From positions 1-64,000 of the forward strand of contig NZ_CALART010000067.1 of the NCBI RefSeq assembly GCF_937888285.1: DNA of 64,000 bases, given 5' to 3'. A program made the translations under genes and the position numbers. Under the pieces are notes generated by a model. The model saw only the letters and a program-made list of their open reading frames with translations. It made no database searches and was not told the origin of the DNA. This document shows positions 16,215-24,936 of the stretch, piece by piece. Source of the stretch: an uncultured Aquimonas sp. (GTDB lineage Bacteria; Pseudomonadota; Gammaproteobacteria; Xanthomonadales; Xanthomonadaceae). The stretch's first letter is position 1. Each line of letters opens with the position of its first letter.

Positions 16215-16952
16215 ATGGCCATCTCGCTTCGCTCCCTCCGCACGATCACAAATGTCGTCACGCCCGAGCAGCTCAGTCATGAGCTGTGCCGCGTCCTCGA
16301 CAAGCTGGGCGTTGAACATTGGGTCTACGCGATCAACCTGCCCCTCGTGAATGAGCGGCAGAACCAGTACACCCTCGGCGACTATCCCTTGCCCTGGGTC
16401 GAGCGCTACCTGGAGTGCGATTACCTGAAGATCGACCCGGTCGTCGCCCACTGCCACGACAACAGCACGCCCTTCCTCTGGAGCGAAGCCCAGCTCAGGG
16501 CCCGCTGCGCTGTCGATCCGCACCACCAGCTGGTGAACCGCATGTTCGAGGAGGCCCACGAGTTCGGGTTGGGCGCCGGGGTCAGCGTGCCGCTGCACGG
16601 TCCCGGTGCCTGCTGGGGCCTGATGTCGTTTGCCGGCCCGCGCAGTCGCGCCGCCGAGATCGAGCGCCGCCTGCCCGAGCTGCTGACCATCGCCCACTAC
16701 GCGCATGAGGCCGCCCGGCCGTTTGCGCGCAGCCGCGCCTGCATCACCACGCCCGAGCTCACTCGCCGTGAACGCGAGTGCCTGCACTGGGCCGCCGAAG
16801 GCAAGACCAGCTGGGAAGTGGGACGTCTGCTTGGCGTCAGCGAGCGCACCGCGATCTACCACCTGCAGAACGCGGCCAAGAAACTGGAGGTGAGTGGCCG
16901 GCAGGCCGCGGTGGCGAGGGCGATCTCGTTGGGTTTGATCAGCCCGGCCTGA
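16215..16952 (+). CDS. luxR: LuxR-type quorum-sensing transcription factor
   Basis: The 245-residue protein has an autoinducer-binding domain (about residues 20-170) and a C-terminal LuxR-type helix-turn-helix (about 180-240, LTRRERECLHWAAEGKTSWE). The lactone-pocket residues are conserved: W61, Y65, D74-P75, W89 and the G near 121 correspond to TraR W57, Y61, D70-P71, W85 and G113. This marks it as a true acyl-homoserine-lactone receptor rather than a generic LuxR-HTH protein. The luxI gene lies downstream on the same strand, separated by a strong terminator, and carries its own lux box. The upstream region is A/T-rich compared with its surroundings. Confidence 0.93.
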   Translation: MAISLRSLRTITNVVTPEQLSHELCRVLDKLGVEHWVYAINLPLVNERQNQYTLGDYPLPWVERYLECDYLKIDPVVAHCHDNSTPFLWSEAQLRARCAVDPHHQLVNRMFEEAHEFGLGAGVSVPLHGPGACWGLMSFAGPRSRAAEIERRLPELLTIAHYAHEAARPFARSRACITTPELTRRERECLHWAAEGKTSWEVGRLLGVSERTAIYHLQNAAKKLEVSGRQAAVARAISLGLISPA

Positions 16953-17023
16953 CGCCCGCAGCGGAGCGCGGCGGGCGCTCCACAGTCACGGCTCCGGACG
17001 CCGGGGGAGGGTTGTCCGGAGGG

Positions 17024-17061
17024 GCCCCCGGTCGCTGTGCACGGCGACCGGGGGCTTTTTT
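17024..17061 (+). terminator. intrinsic terminator of luxR
   Basis: GCCCCCGGTCGC (17024-17035) pairs perfectly with GCGACCGGGGGC (17044-17055) around an 8-nt loop, followed at once by six T (17056-17061). It is the strongest intrinsic terminator in the window and separates luxR from luxI transcription. Confidence 0.93.
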
Positions 17062-17252
17062 CTGCCCTCCCGTCGCAATGCCTCATGCGCTCGTTGCGGT
17101 AGATGGCCATGCCGCTCGCATCGGGCGGAAGGTGGCGAATCATCCATTCCAAGGCGCCCGCAGGGCTCCGAGAGTCGGCGTCCCCGTGGAGGCAGGGTGG
17201 CGCGCCGAGCCTTGACGCGCCACGTTCCACGCGGTCTCTGTGAGCTTCATCA

Positions 17253-17272
17253 TCCTGTCAGGGCTTACAGCT
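17253..17272 (+). promoter_or_regulatory. lux box of luxI
   Basis: The core CTGT-N8-ACAG occupies 17255-17270, the same spacing as the classical 20-bp lux box. Its centre is about 70 bp before the luxI ATG. With the usual location at -42 from the transcription start, the mRNA leader would be about 28 nt. The box and the neighbouring LuxR predict positive autoinduction of luxI. Confidence 0.75.
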
Positions 17273-17332
17273 GTCGGATGCAACAGGGTGACGTTCTGCT
17301 GGTCCTCCGCACTGTCGCGGAGGAGAACGTCA

Positions 17333-17950
17333 ATGATCGAAATCAGTATCGCCCGCGCTGGGGAAGGCGCGCTGTCGGCCGGCTTGATGGACAGCATGTT
17401 CCGCTTGCGGGCCGAGGTATTCCGTGAGCGGCTGGGGTGGGACGTGCGGGTGGAGCAGGGGCGGGAACACGACTGGTTCGATCTGATCGGGCCGCGCTAC
17501 CTGGTCGCGCATGGCGGTGGCGCGGGGCCGCATGCGGTTGGCTGCTGTCGCCTGCTTCCCACCCTGGGGCCCAACATGCTGCGCGACATCTTTCCCGAAC
17601 TGCTTGATGGCGCACCGGCTCCCGCAGCAGCGGATCTTGTTGAAGTCAGTCGTTTTGCGGTGTCGGATCTGTGTACCCGGGGCGGGGTGGGCTTCAGTGA
17701 GCTGCCGGCACGGATGGTTTCGGCGGTGCTGCAGGATTCCGCCTCGCGGGGCGCACGCGCCGTAGTCGGCGTGACCAGTGCGGCCTTCGAGCGCCTGCTG
17801 CTGGGTCTCGGCCTCGAAGTGCATCGGCTTGGCCGCGCCAGGAGGATCGGGCGGGTGATGAGCCTTGCCTTCGAACTGCCCCTGCATGCCGCCAACCTGC
17901 GCGCGGTTGCGGATGCGGGTTTGCCGTTCGAGCCGGCCCGGGCCGCCTGA
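17333..17950 (+). CDS. luxI: acyl-homoserine-lactone synthase (LuxI family)
   Basis: The 205-residue enzyme should make an N-acyl-homoserine lactone from S-adenosylmethionine and an acyl carrier. All residues conserved in the family are present: R26, F30, W36, D47, D50, R73, F87, E104 and R107 (in VEVSRFAV). The acyl chain cannot be predicted. The start at 17333 is chosen because GGAGGAG lies 7-13 bp upstream and the family N-terminus begins there. Its promoter region holds a lux box. It converges on the DUF3050 gene. Confidence 0.95.
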   Translation: MIEISIARAGEGALSAGLMDSMFRLRAEVFRERLGWDVRVEQGREHDWFDLIGPRYLVAHGGGAGPHAVGCCRLLPTLGPNMLRDIFPELLDGAPAPAAADLVEVSRFAVSDLCTRGGVGFSELPARMVSAVLQDSASRGARAVVGVTSAAFERLLLGLGLEVHRLGRARRIGRVMSLAFELPLHAANLRAVADAGLPFEPARAA

Positions 17951-17964
17951 ACCCGGTCGCTCGA

Positions 17965-17996
17965 CATCGGGCCCCGGGGATTCCCGAGGCCCGATG
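17965..17996. terminator. hairpin between convergent luxI and DUF3050 genes
   Basis: CATCGGGCC (17965-17973) pairs with GGCCCGATG (17988-17996), and an inner CGGG/CCCG pair closes on a GATT loop with one C/A mismatch. It lies in the 55-bp gap between converging genes and may end both transcripts. There is no T-run, so the mechanism is uncertain. Confidence 0.55.
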
Positions 17997-18005
17997 CGGA
18001 CGACC

Positions 18006-18842
18006 TCAGACCGCAGCGACGACGCGCGCCATTGCTGTCTCGCCGGTCGCTGCGCCCTGCGCACGCAGGACCTCCCAGGTGCCGTCCCAGAGCTGATGGC
18101 GCGCGTGCAGGGCTTCGCTCGCCGCCATCCGCGCGGCCTCCAGACCGAACGGATTGCGCTCAAGCTCCGCGCCGATCAGGCGCGCCGCGGCGGGGCCGTG
18201 GCTGTCGGCGTCCAGCTCGATGTGGCGTTCCAGGTAGTAGACGAACTGCGGCGCCTCGGCGGGCGGGATCGACCAGCTGTCGAGCAGGCCCTGGAACATG
18301 CTGGGGATGACGTTCTCGCGCCCGTACAGGAAGCTCGCCATCACCTGCAGGCGATTGCCGTTCAGTGCGGTGTCGAGGGTGCGCCCGACGAACTCGCGGA
18401 CGAACCAGGGGATCTCCTCGTCGGCCAGCGCCACGCTGAGCATCTCGCCTTCGCGGAGGGCGTCGAGAAAGCGGTCGAAGACGCGGGTGTCGGCGCCGAC
18501 TTCGCGCATCGCGCCGAGGTAGAGGTCGAGATGGCTGGCCGGACGTCCGTCCGCGCCGATGTCGCTCTCTTCGCCGAGCACGATGTCGTTGATCAGACGC
18601 GCGGCTTCCGGGTTGGCGGGCGGCATCCAGGGGATGCGCGTGCAGGTCAGTTCGTTCTGCAGGCGCTTCACCAGGGACATGAAGTCCCAGACGGCGAATA
18701 CGTGGATCTGCATGAAGGCGCGCAGCTGTTCCGGGCCCTTCAACGCGGAAAACACCGGGTGGGATTCGAGCCCGGCGCGCAGCTGGCGAATCTCGGGGGT
18801 CAGGACCGGATCAGGCGTGGCGTGGCAGTGGGCGGCGCTCAT
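18006..18842 (-). CDS. DUF3050-family protein, heme-oxygenase-like fold
   Basis: The 278-residue protein matches DUF3050. MQIHVFAVWDFMSLVKRLQ (about residues 44-62) and LGEESDIGADGRP near residue 90 are typical, as is the YYLERHIELDADSHGP segment near 203-218, whose E/H/D residues resemble the metal-binding helix of heme-oxygenase-like diiron proteins. Family members are uncharacterised; an oxygenase-type activity is only an inference. It is transcribed toward luxI. An acyl-lactone-related role would be speculative, as only position links them. Confidence 0.82.
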   Translation of the reverse strand: MSAAHCHATPDPVLTPEIRQLRAGLESHPVFSALKGPEQLRAFMQIHVFAVWDFMSLVKRLQNELTCTRIPWMPPANPEAARLINDIVLGEESDIGADGRPASHLDLYLGAMREVGADTRVFDRFLDALREGEMLSVALADEEIPWFVREFVGRTLDTALNGNRLQVMASFLYGRENVIPSMFQGLLDSWSIPPAEAPQFVYYLERHIELDADSHGPAAARLIGAELERNPFGLEAARMAASEALHARHQLWDGTWEVLRAQGAATGETAMARVVAAV

Positions 18843-19119
18843 CGGGGACTCCTTTCACGGTGCACGGCAGTGGTGAGCCTCCGCGGCGCGGAGGATTCTG
18901 GAAACCTTTGGCGTGACGGGCGCGGCACCACCACGGGCATCGCCCGTGCCCCTGTGGCGCGCGCTGGAACAATCGATAACTGGCGGGAGCGATCTGCTTG
19001 CGCGTGTTCGCAGCGGGTCTCCGGAGACCCGGGGCCACGCAGGCGAGCTCAGGCGGGCAGCGAGCGCCTCCCGCGGCATGCACAGCACAGCACCACAGCC
19101 GCGAAGCGGAGGTGGCAGA

Positions 19120-19653
19120 TCAGGCCGGCTGGTAGAGCGGATACAGGTTGGCTTCCTCGCGCTGGATGCGCTGGGTCAGCAGGCCACCGACCACGGCGTA
19201 GTCACGCAGGAAGGCATCGCGGGTGGCTTCGTTGAAGGCAGCGCGCTGATACTTCTTGACGAAGTCCACCACGCCGCGCGCGATGGCGTTCATCTCGCGG
19301 CGGAAGCTGCGGATCAGCAGCAGGTTCTCCTCGTCGCCGGCCAGCGAGTTCTCGACGTAGTTGTAGAAGCGCACGTTCTCGGCGATGACGTGGCTCTCAA
19401 GCCCGGTCTTGAACGCCACCAGCAGGGCCGGCAGCTCGTGGAAGCGGCCGCGTTCCGCGGTCTGGCCGATCTGCTGGAACAGCTCGACCAAGCTGTGGTG
19501 GTCGTGCTTCAGCGATTCGATCAGACGCGAGTCATAGCTGGGCGCCCGGCCGATCGCGCCGGCGGGTGCTGCGGGTGCGTTACGGCCGCTGCCGGCGGGC
19601 GGCGCTGCGGTCGCCGTGTCCTGGCCCATCCAGCGCTTGACGAAGTCGAACAT
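19120..19653 (-). CDS. hemerythrin-domain protein
   Basis: This 177-residue protein has a short Ala/Pro-rich N-terminus and a hemerythrin-like four-helix domain at about 42-175. HDHHSLVELF (residues 50-59), ESHVIAEN (86-93) and REEANLYPLY supply the His and Glu residues expected to hold a diiron site. Such proteins bind oxygen or sense iron, oxygen or nitric oxide. The ATG at 19653 (MFDFVKRWMG) is preferred over an upstream one because the residues further upstream look random and AGGGGG precedes it. It follows the amidohydrolase gene on the same strand after a strong hairpin. Confidence 0.85.
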   Translation of the reverse strand: MFDFVKRWMGQDTATAAPPAGSGRNAPAAPAGAIGRAPSYDSRLIESLKHDHHSLVELFQQIGQTAERGRFHELPALLVAFKTGLESHVIAENVRFYNYVENSLAGDEENLLLIRSFRREMNAIARGVVDFVKKYQRAAFNEATRDAFLRDYAVVGGLLTQRIQREEANLYPLYQPA

Positions 19654-19761
19654 GGCGGTCTTCCCCCTGGGATTCCGGACAACGGATACGGGAAAGAACA
19701 GTAGTCCTGTGCTGCGGGCTTGCGTACCTGCCAGATCTTGCAGGTTGGTGGGCTTCACGTT

Positions 19762-19802
19762 TTCGCCCGCCCGATACGCCACCGGCGCATCGGGCGGGCG
19801 AA
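19762..19802 (-). terminator. long perfect hairpin after the propeller-amidohydrolase gene
   Basis: TTCGCCCGCCCGAT (19762-19775) and ATCGGGCGGGCGAA (19789-19802) are exact 14-bp inverted repeats, and CGCC/GGCG inside extend the stem to a tiny ACC loop. It begins 11 bp past the stop of the minus-strand gene at 19814. There is no T-run, so it may act by stalling or by protecting the 3' end. Confidence 0.65.
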
Positions 19803-19813
19803 CAACATCGGCC

Positions 19814-22800
19814 TCAGTGCGCGTGCGGCACTCCGGATTTCGGGCAATGGCAGGGCATGGTCGGGCCGTATTCCAGGCCGAAGTTGCGACCTTCGCGGTG
19901 GCGCTGCCAGTAGAACTCGGGCGCAGGGGCGCCGAGGCCGCCGACTTCGGCCATGTCGGCGCCGAGATCGAACAGCCGACCGCCGACCATCACCATCGCG
20001 GTGTCGGCACTGCGGCGGATGTCCTCCAGCGGGTTCGAGTTCAGCACCACCAGGTCCGCCTTCTTGCCGGCCTCCAGCGAGCCGAAGTAGCGGCCCATGC
20101 CGATCGACTCGGCGCCATCGATCGTCGCCGCACGCAGGGCCTCGAAGTTGCTGAAGCCGCCCTGGGTCAGCATCCAGATCTCCCAGTGGTTGGCGAGCCC
20201 CTGCAGCTGGCCGTGGCTGCTGGTCTGGATGCGCACGCCGGCGTCGCGCAGCTGCTTCAGGGCCTTGGCCACTTCGATGTGGTAGTAGTCCCAGTCGGGC
20301 GCGGTCTCGCGGCGGATCGCGCGCGCGTCCAGCGTCTCCCGCGGGAAGTAGCGGTTGAGCCGCGGCTCTTCCCAGACGTTGTCGCGCGCATACCACCAGT
20401 ACTCGCCGGACAGGCCGCCATAGCTGACGATCAGGGTCGGCGTGTTGCGCACCCGGGTGCCGGCCCACAGCTGCACGACGTCGCGGTACAGCGGGGCCAC
20501 CGGCAGGTTGTGCTCCACCGTGCTGGCGCCGTCGAGAATCATGGTCAGGTTGTGGAAGAAGGTGGAGCCGCCTTCCTCGACCACGCGCATGCCGAGCTCG
20601 CGCGCCGCCTGGTTGACCTGCTGGCGCTGGTCGCGGCGTGGCTGGTTGTAGCTCTTCACGCTGAAGGCCCCGCGCGCCTGCATGCGGCGCAGGTGCGAGC
20701 GGGCGTCATCGAGGCTGTTGACCACCGCCTTGAAGTCGCCGTCGGCGCCGTAGAGGATCGTGCCGGTCGAGAACACGCGCGGGCCGACCATCTCGCCGGC
20801 CTGCACCAGCTCCTTCTGGCTGAACACGAACTCGGTGGTGGCGGACGGATCGTGCAGGGCCGTGACGCCGAAAGCGAGGTTGGCGTAGTAGGCCCAGTTC
20901 TGCTGCGGCACCACACCCTGGCCGAAATGCGCGGCGTGGGCATGCGCGTCGACGATGCCCGGCAGGATCGTCTTGCCCTTCGCATCGATCACGTTGGCGC
21001 CGGCCGGCACCTGCACGCGGGCGCTGGGGCCGACGGCCAGAATCTCGTCACCGCGCACCACCAGCGTGCCGTCTTCGATCACTTCCTCGGTGTTCTCCGC
21101 ATCGCGCATGGTGATGATGCGCGCGCCGGTGAACGCGATGACCTGCTCGGGCGCGTAGACCGGCAGCTCCAGGCCGACTTCGATGCCGCGCGCGTCCTCG
21201 GGCTTGGGCAGTTCCTTGGGTGCGCCGGGCAGGAAGGCGAAGGCATCCTTCAGCTCGCGGGTGAAGTAGCGCTTGCCGACCATCCAGTGCAGGGCCTGGT
21301 CGCTGCCGCTGCCGGACCAGTGGAAATAGCTGCCGACGTCCTGGCTGACCTTGGCCACCGGGATCGCCTTGGTGTCCTTGCTGAGTTCGATGCTGCCGCC
21401 GGTCTGCGGCATCGGCGCCACGTAGGCGTTGAACAGTTCGGTAAACGCGACGAAGCGGCCATCCGGCGAGAGCGCGATTTCGTTGACGTACTTGAGGTTG
21501 AACACCTCGCGCGGCTCTTCGCCGTTCAAGCCCACCGACATCAGCTTCTTCGAGATGCCGCCGCCGGTCATGTAGTAGATGCGGCTGCCGTCGGCCGAGA
21601 ACTGCGGGTTGTAGCCCTCGCGCGCGACGCGCACCGGCTCGCCGCCTGCCGCCGGCACCCAGAAGATGCCGCGCTCCTGCGCCCACAGGCTGCCGGTCAG
21701 GCCCGAGCCTGCGCTGCGCGCATAGACGACCTTGCTGGCATCCGGCGAGAAGCGCGGGTGGTAGTAGAAGCCCGGGCGCATCGTCAGGCTGCGGCGCTCG
21801 CCGCTCTCGAGATCCAGTACCAGCAGCTCGCCGAGGTTGGCGTCGGTCCAGGTGGTGTAGAGCAGCTGACGGCCGTCGGCGCTGTAGCTCGGCTCGTACT
21901 CGTAGATCGCATCCTCGCGGCCGAGACGCTGCGGCGCGCCGTTCGGCAGCGCCTTGCGGTAGAGCTTGCCGACCGCGTGGAAGACCATCTCGCCGCGGTC
22001 CGGGCGGGTCGCCACGTCGCGGATCATGTCCGGCGCGAAGCGGCCTTCGGGCAGGGTGATCTGCGGGTCAAGCGCCTCGATCACGGTCTGCCGCACCTCG
22101 GCGCGGAAGGGAATGCGCTCGGCCGAACCGTCGGCGGCGCTGACCTTCCACAGCCCGCCCTGGGCCCAGATCACGATCGCACTGCCGTCCGGCGTCCAGT
22201 CGAAGCCGGGGTAGGGGCCGAAGATCGACCAGGCTTCCTGCTGGTCGCGCGACAGGCCGTCCCACAGCGGGCGCTCCTCGCCGCTCAGCGAGTCGAACAC
22301 GTGCAGCACGGTCTTGTCGCGGATGCGCTTGACGTAGGCGATGCCGCGGCCATCCGGTGCGGGCTCCGGCCGCACCGCGCCGCCGGGGCCGCGAATGAGG
22401 TCGCGGATCTCGCCGGTCTCGCGATCCAGGCGACGGATCGCATAGATACCGGCGTGCGGGTTCTTGTTGTACTGGAAGAACGGCCCCTGGGTGACGTCCT
22501 CGCTGAAGTACACGTAGCGGCCGTCGGGGCTGATTGCCGGCTCACCCTGGTCCTGCTGGTCGTTCTTCTGCTTGGTCAGCTGCAGGCCGCTGCCGCCGGT
22601 TTTGTGCCACATCCACAGCTCGCCCGCGCCCAGCGAGCGCTGGCCGGTGAAGTGCTTGCGCGCGATCAGGTAGTCGCCGTCCGGCGTCCACACCGCGTTG
22701 TTGGTCAGACGAAAGTCTTCCTTGGTGACCTGGGTGGGCTCACCGCCGGCCACCGGCATGCGCCAGATGTTGTTGCCGCCGCCGCGGTCCGAGGTGAAGC

Positions 22801-23122
22801 TCAGCTCGCGGCCGTCCGGCGAGAAGCGCGGCTGCACGTCAAACGCCGGGCCCGAAGTCAGACGCTTGGCCTCGCCGCCCTCGATCGGCAGCAGGTAGAG
22901 ATCGCCGAGCAGATCGAACACCAGCTGGCGGCCGTCGGGGCTGACGTCCACGCTCATCCAGGTGCCTTCCTCGGTGGTGAAGCGAATCTCCTTGGTCGGC
23001 CCGCGCAGCTGGCTGATGTCCCACTTGGACTCATCCGGCTTGGCTTTGGCGTACAGGCTGGGGCTTGCGGAGGCGGCGGCCAGGCTCAGGGCCAGGCTGC
23101 CGATCAGGGTCAGGCTGCGCAT
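19814..23122 (-). CDS. secreted beta-propeller (PD40/TolB-like) fused to an amidohydrolase
   Basis: The 1102-residue protein has a signal peptide (MRSLTLIGSLALSLAAASAS), then several PD40/WD40-type repeats marked by F-S-P-D-G-R and S-P-D-G-R (about residues 55-700). The C-terminal part is an amidohydrolase: GKTILPGIVDAHAHAAHFGQG holds the metal-binding H-x-H pair, and later segments follow the imidazolonepropionase-like layout (TLIVSYGG, SSHGQLQGLANHWE). It probably hydrolyses a cyclic amide or ester bond outside the cytoplasm; the substrate is unknown. Such fusions are known in related bacteria. ATG 23122 has AAAGGATGA upstream. It diverges from queF. Confidence 0.88.
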   Translation of the reverse strand: MRSLTLIGSLALSLAAASASPSLYAKAKPDESKWDISQLRGPTKEIRFTTEEGTWMSVDVSPDGRQLVFDLLGDLYLLPIEGGEAKRLTSGPAFDVQPRFSPDGRELSFTSDRGGGNNIWRMPVAGGEPTQVTKEDFRLTNNAVWTPDGDYLIARKHFTGQRSLGAGELWMWHKTGGSGLQLTKQKNDQQDQGEPAISPDGRYVYFSEDVTQGPFFQYNKNPHAGIYAIRRLDRETGEIRDLIRGPGGAVRPEPAPDGRGIAYVKRIRDKTVLHVFDSLSGEERPLWDGLSRDQQEAWSIFGPYPGFDWTPDGSAIVIWAQGGLWKVSAADGSAERIPFRAEVRQTVIEALDPQITLPEGRFAPDMIRDVATRPDRGEMVFHAVGKLYRKALPNGAPQRLGREDAIYEYEPSYSADGRQLLYTTWTDANLGELLVLDLESGERRSLTMRPGFYYHPRFSPDASKVVYARSAGSGLTGSLWAQERGIFWVPAAGGEPVRVAREGYNPQFSADGSRIYYMTGGGISKKLMSVGLNGEEPREVFNLKYVNEIALSPDGRFVAFTELFNAYVAPMPQTGGSIELSKDTKAIPVAKVSQDVGSYFHWSGSGSDQALHWMVGKRYFTRELKDAFAFLPGAPKELPKPEDARGIEVGLELPVYAPEQVIAFTGARIITMRDAENTEEVIEDGTLVVRGDEILAVGPSARVQVPAGANVIDAKGKTILPGIVDAHAHAAHFGQGVVPQQNWAYYANLAFGVTALHDPSATTEFVFSQKELVQAGEMVGPRVFSTGTILYGADGDFKAVVNSLDDARSHLRRMQARGAFSVKSYNQPRRDQRQQVNQAARELGMRVVEEGGSTFFHNLTMILDGASTVEHNLPVAPLYRDVVQLWAGTRVRNTPTLIVSYGGLSGEYWWYARDNVWEEPRLNRYFPRETLDARAIRRETAPDWDYYHIEVAKALKQLRDAGVRIQTSSHGQLQGLANHWEIWMLTQGGFSNFEALRAATIDGAESIGMGRYFGSLEAGKKADLVVLNSNPLEDIRRSADTAMVMVGGRLFDLGADMAEVGGLGAPAPEFYWQRHREGRNFGLEYGPTMPCHCPKSGVPHAH

Positions 23123-23290
23123 CGGGTCATCCTTTGCTGCTTCGGGTGCGGGAGCGCTGCGGCCGTGCCGCGGCGGCAGCGCGCGCTCGGACACGCGGAG
23201 GCGATCGAACGTGCGTGAAGGGTGCGCTTCACGCTGCGTTCGGGCATGGGCCGGAAGTCGCCGCGGAAGGCGGCCGGTAGAATCCGCGCC

Positions 23291-24145
23291 ATGACTACGC
23301 ACAGCCCTGGCAACTTCCACAGCGCTGCCCAGGCTTCGACCCTGGGCAAGACGGTCGACTACGCCGACCACTACGACGCCTCGCGTCTGTTCCCGATTGC
23401 GCGCGCCGCCAAGCGCAGCGAGCTCGGCATTGAAGCACCGCTGCCGTTCGCGGGCGTCGACATCTGGAACGCCTGGGAGCTGTCCTGGCTGGATCCGCGC
23501 GGCAAGCCCAACGTCGCGATCGCCGAAATCCGGGTGCCGGCGGACTCGCCCTGCATCATCGAATCCAAGAGCTTCAAGCTGTACTTGAACGGCTTCAACC
23601 AGGAGCGCATCCACAGCCGCGAGGCCCTGCGCGAGCGCATCGCAGCCGACCTGTCACAGGCCGCGGGTGCGGCCGTGTCGGTGCGCTTGAAGTCGCTGGA
23701 GGAGGCCGCGGCCGAGCCCATGACCGAGCCGCCGGGTTTCTGTATTGATGATCTGGAACTCGATGCCGACATCGACTGCTACGGACCGCCGCGGCCCGGA
23801 TTTCTGAGCGCGGGCAACGAGGTGGTCGAGGAGCTGCTGGTCTCGCGTCTGCTGAAATCCAACTGCCCGGTCACCGGCCAACCCGACTGGGCCAGCGTGC
23901 AGATCCGCTACCGCGGCCCGCGCATCGACCGCGAGGGCCTGCTGCGCTACCTCGTCTCCTTCCGCCGTCACGACGACTTCCACGAGCAGTGCGTCGAGCG
24001 CATCTTCGTCGACCTGATGCGCCGCTGTGCGCCGGAGCATCTGACGGTGCAGGCCCGCTACACGCGCCGCGGCGGGCTCGACATCAACCCCTGGCGGAGC
24101 ACCCAGACGGGCGAGCCGGGGAATGTGCGGGGGGCGCGGCAGTAG
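23291..24145 (+). CDS. queF: NADPH-dependent 7-cyano-7-deazaguanine reductase QueF
   Basis: This is a full-length 284-residue QueF of the long (E. coli-type) class, the cytoplasmic enzyme that reduces the nitrile preQ0 to the amine preQ1 on the way to queuosine in tRNA. The nucleophile is C192 in KSNCPVTGQPDW with partner D199, and ESKSFKLYLN (residues 91-100) is the QueF signature for NADPH. TAGAAT at 23278-23283 is a likely -10 only 8 bp before the ATG, so the mRNA may be leaderless. No other queuosine gene or preQ1 riboswitch was seen nearby. Confidence 0.96.
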   Translation: MTTHSPGNFHSAAQASTLGKTVDYADHYDASRLFPIARAAKRSELGIEAPLPFAGVDIWNAWELSWLDPRGKPNVAIAEIRVPADSPCIIESKSFKLYLNGFNQERIHSREALRERIAADLSQAAGAAVSVRLKSLEEAAAEPMTEPPGFCIDDLELDADIDCYGPPRPGFLSAGNEVVEELLVSRLLKSNCPVTGQPDWASVQIRYRGPRIDREGLLRYLVSFRRHDDFHEQCVERIFVDLMRRCAPEHLTVQARYTRRGGLDINPWRSTQTGEPGNVRGARQ

Positions 24146-24459
24146 GCAGTGGCTGCAGTCCGGGATCCGGCCGGGCACCCGCGAGGAGCGGGCGCGCTTG
24201 AACGAAACGAGCAGCGCTTTGCGAATGACAGAGCAGGCTGTTGAAAGATCAGGCTGCTAGCTCTGCCAGGCATGGCCGGGACGACGACGCAAGGGCGTAA
24301 GCGATTGATTCGTCGTGAGGCGGTAGGGACCTGCGCCGGACCGCCGACTTGAAAAACTCCCCGGAAGGGAGTTTCTCAACACGCTGATGGAGCAGTGCGC
24401 CACAGATCGACGCAGGCGCCGCCGCTGTGGTTCAGTGCGGGGCTCAGGGAGACACGACG
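24146..24459. other. intergenic region after queF
   Basis: A 314-bp gap between same-strand genes. It holds a hairpin at 24354-24374 and two similar words, CAGGCTGTTGAAAGA near 24232 and TTGAAAAACTCC at 24349, that look like worn copies of a repeat end. No gene was recognised. The promoter of the next gene is not obvious. Confidence 0.45.
24354..24374. terminator. hairpin AAACTCCC / GGGAGTTT
   Basis: AAACTCCC (24354-24361) and GGGAGTTT (24367-24374) form an 8-bp perfect stem around CGGAA. On the minus strand the stem is followed by TTTTT (revcomp of 24352-24356), so it fits an intrinsic terminator best on that strand, though no minus-strand gene ends close by. On the plus strand it may end queF. 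Confidence 0.5.
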
Positions 24460-24936
24460 ATGCGGAAGCTGATTCCTTTGCTGTTTGCATTGATGGCCGG
24501 CGCTGGCCTCGGGCTGTCGACATCGCGGGCCGTCGAGAACGGCGACTGCCAGATCGAGCTCAAGACCTGTCCGGTGTCGACCTACCATCACGTCGCCAAG
24601 TCCGATCTCTGCTCCGACGAGACGAACGGCAAGGCCGGCACCTGCCGACCTGACTGGATGCCGCCGGATGCCCCCGAACTGGTCTGCTTTCCCTCCCTTC
24701 CGCGCGGCATGGACTGCGAGGTCTGGCCGCAGGGCAGTGCTCTGGTCTACCACTTCGTGACCCAGGGCAGCGTGCAGCCAAGCGTCAGCGGGACCACGTC
24801 TTCGCCCTACTACGCCTTCAGGTGCCCCGGCGTGGGATCGAGTGGTGTCGTCCAGATCACCGTGTCCGCGCCCTCTGGCACCTACACCTACGCTTCGATC
24901 CCGCTGGCCTGCACCGACAGCGGCTGGATCCAGTAG
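24460..24936 (+). CDS. orphan secreted Cys-rich protein
   Basis: The 158-residue product has a clear signal peptide (MRKLIPLLFALMAGAGLGLS, cleavage near residue 24). The mature part holds eight cysteines, enough for four disulfides, and no other hallmark. I do not recognise the family. GGGAG lies about 10 bp before the ATG at 24460. It stands alone, facing the minus-strand kinase gene. A small disulfide-rich exported protein could be an inhibitor, an adhesin or a surface protein, but nothing here decides. Confidence 0.7.
   Translation: MRKLIPLLFALMAGAGLGLSTSRAVENGDCQIELKTCPVSTYHHVAKSDLCSDETNGKAGTCRPDWMPPDAPELVCFPSLPRGMDCEVWPQGSALVYHFVTQGSVQPSVSGTTSSPYYAFRCPGVGSSGVVQITVSAPSGTYTYASIPLACTDSGWIQ

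Larger units (their letters stand above)
16953..17332. other. luxR-luxI intergenic region
   Basis: The 380-bp gap holds the luxR terminator (17024-17061) and the lux box of luxI (17253-17272), both listed separately. The rest, 17062-17250, shows no gene or RNA that I can support. Confidence 0.5.

Noticed and set aside
19616..23218. 1200-codon open frame on the plus strand
   Set aside because: It lies opposite the propeller-amidohydrolase gene, has the Val/Leu/Gly/His-rich make-up of an antisense shadow, and lacks a ribosome binding site or any domain.
23123..23290. preQ1 riboswitch before queF
   Set aside because: The 168-bp gap has no preQ1-type pseudoknot pattern, and a likely -10 lies so close to the ATG that a leader RNA is improbable.
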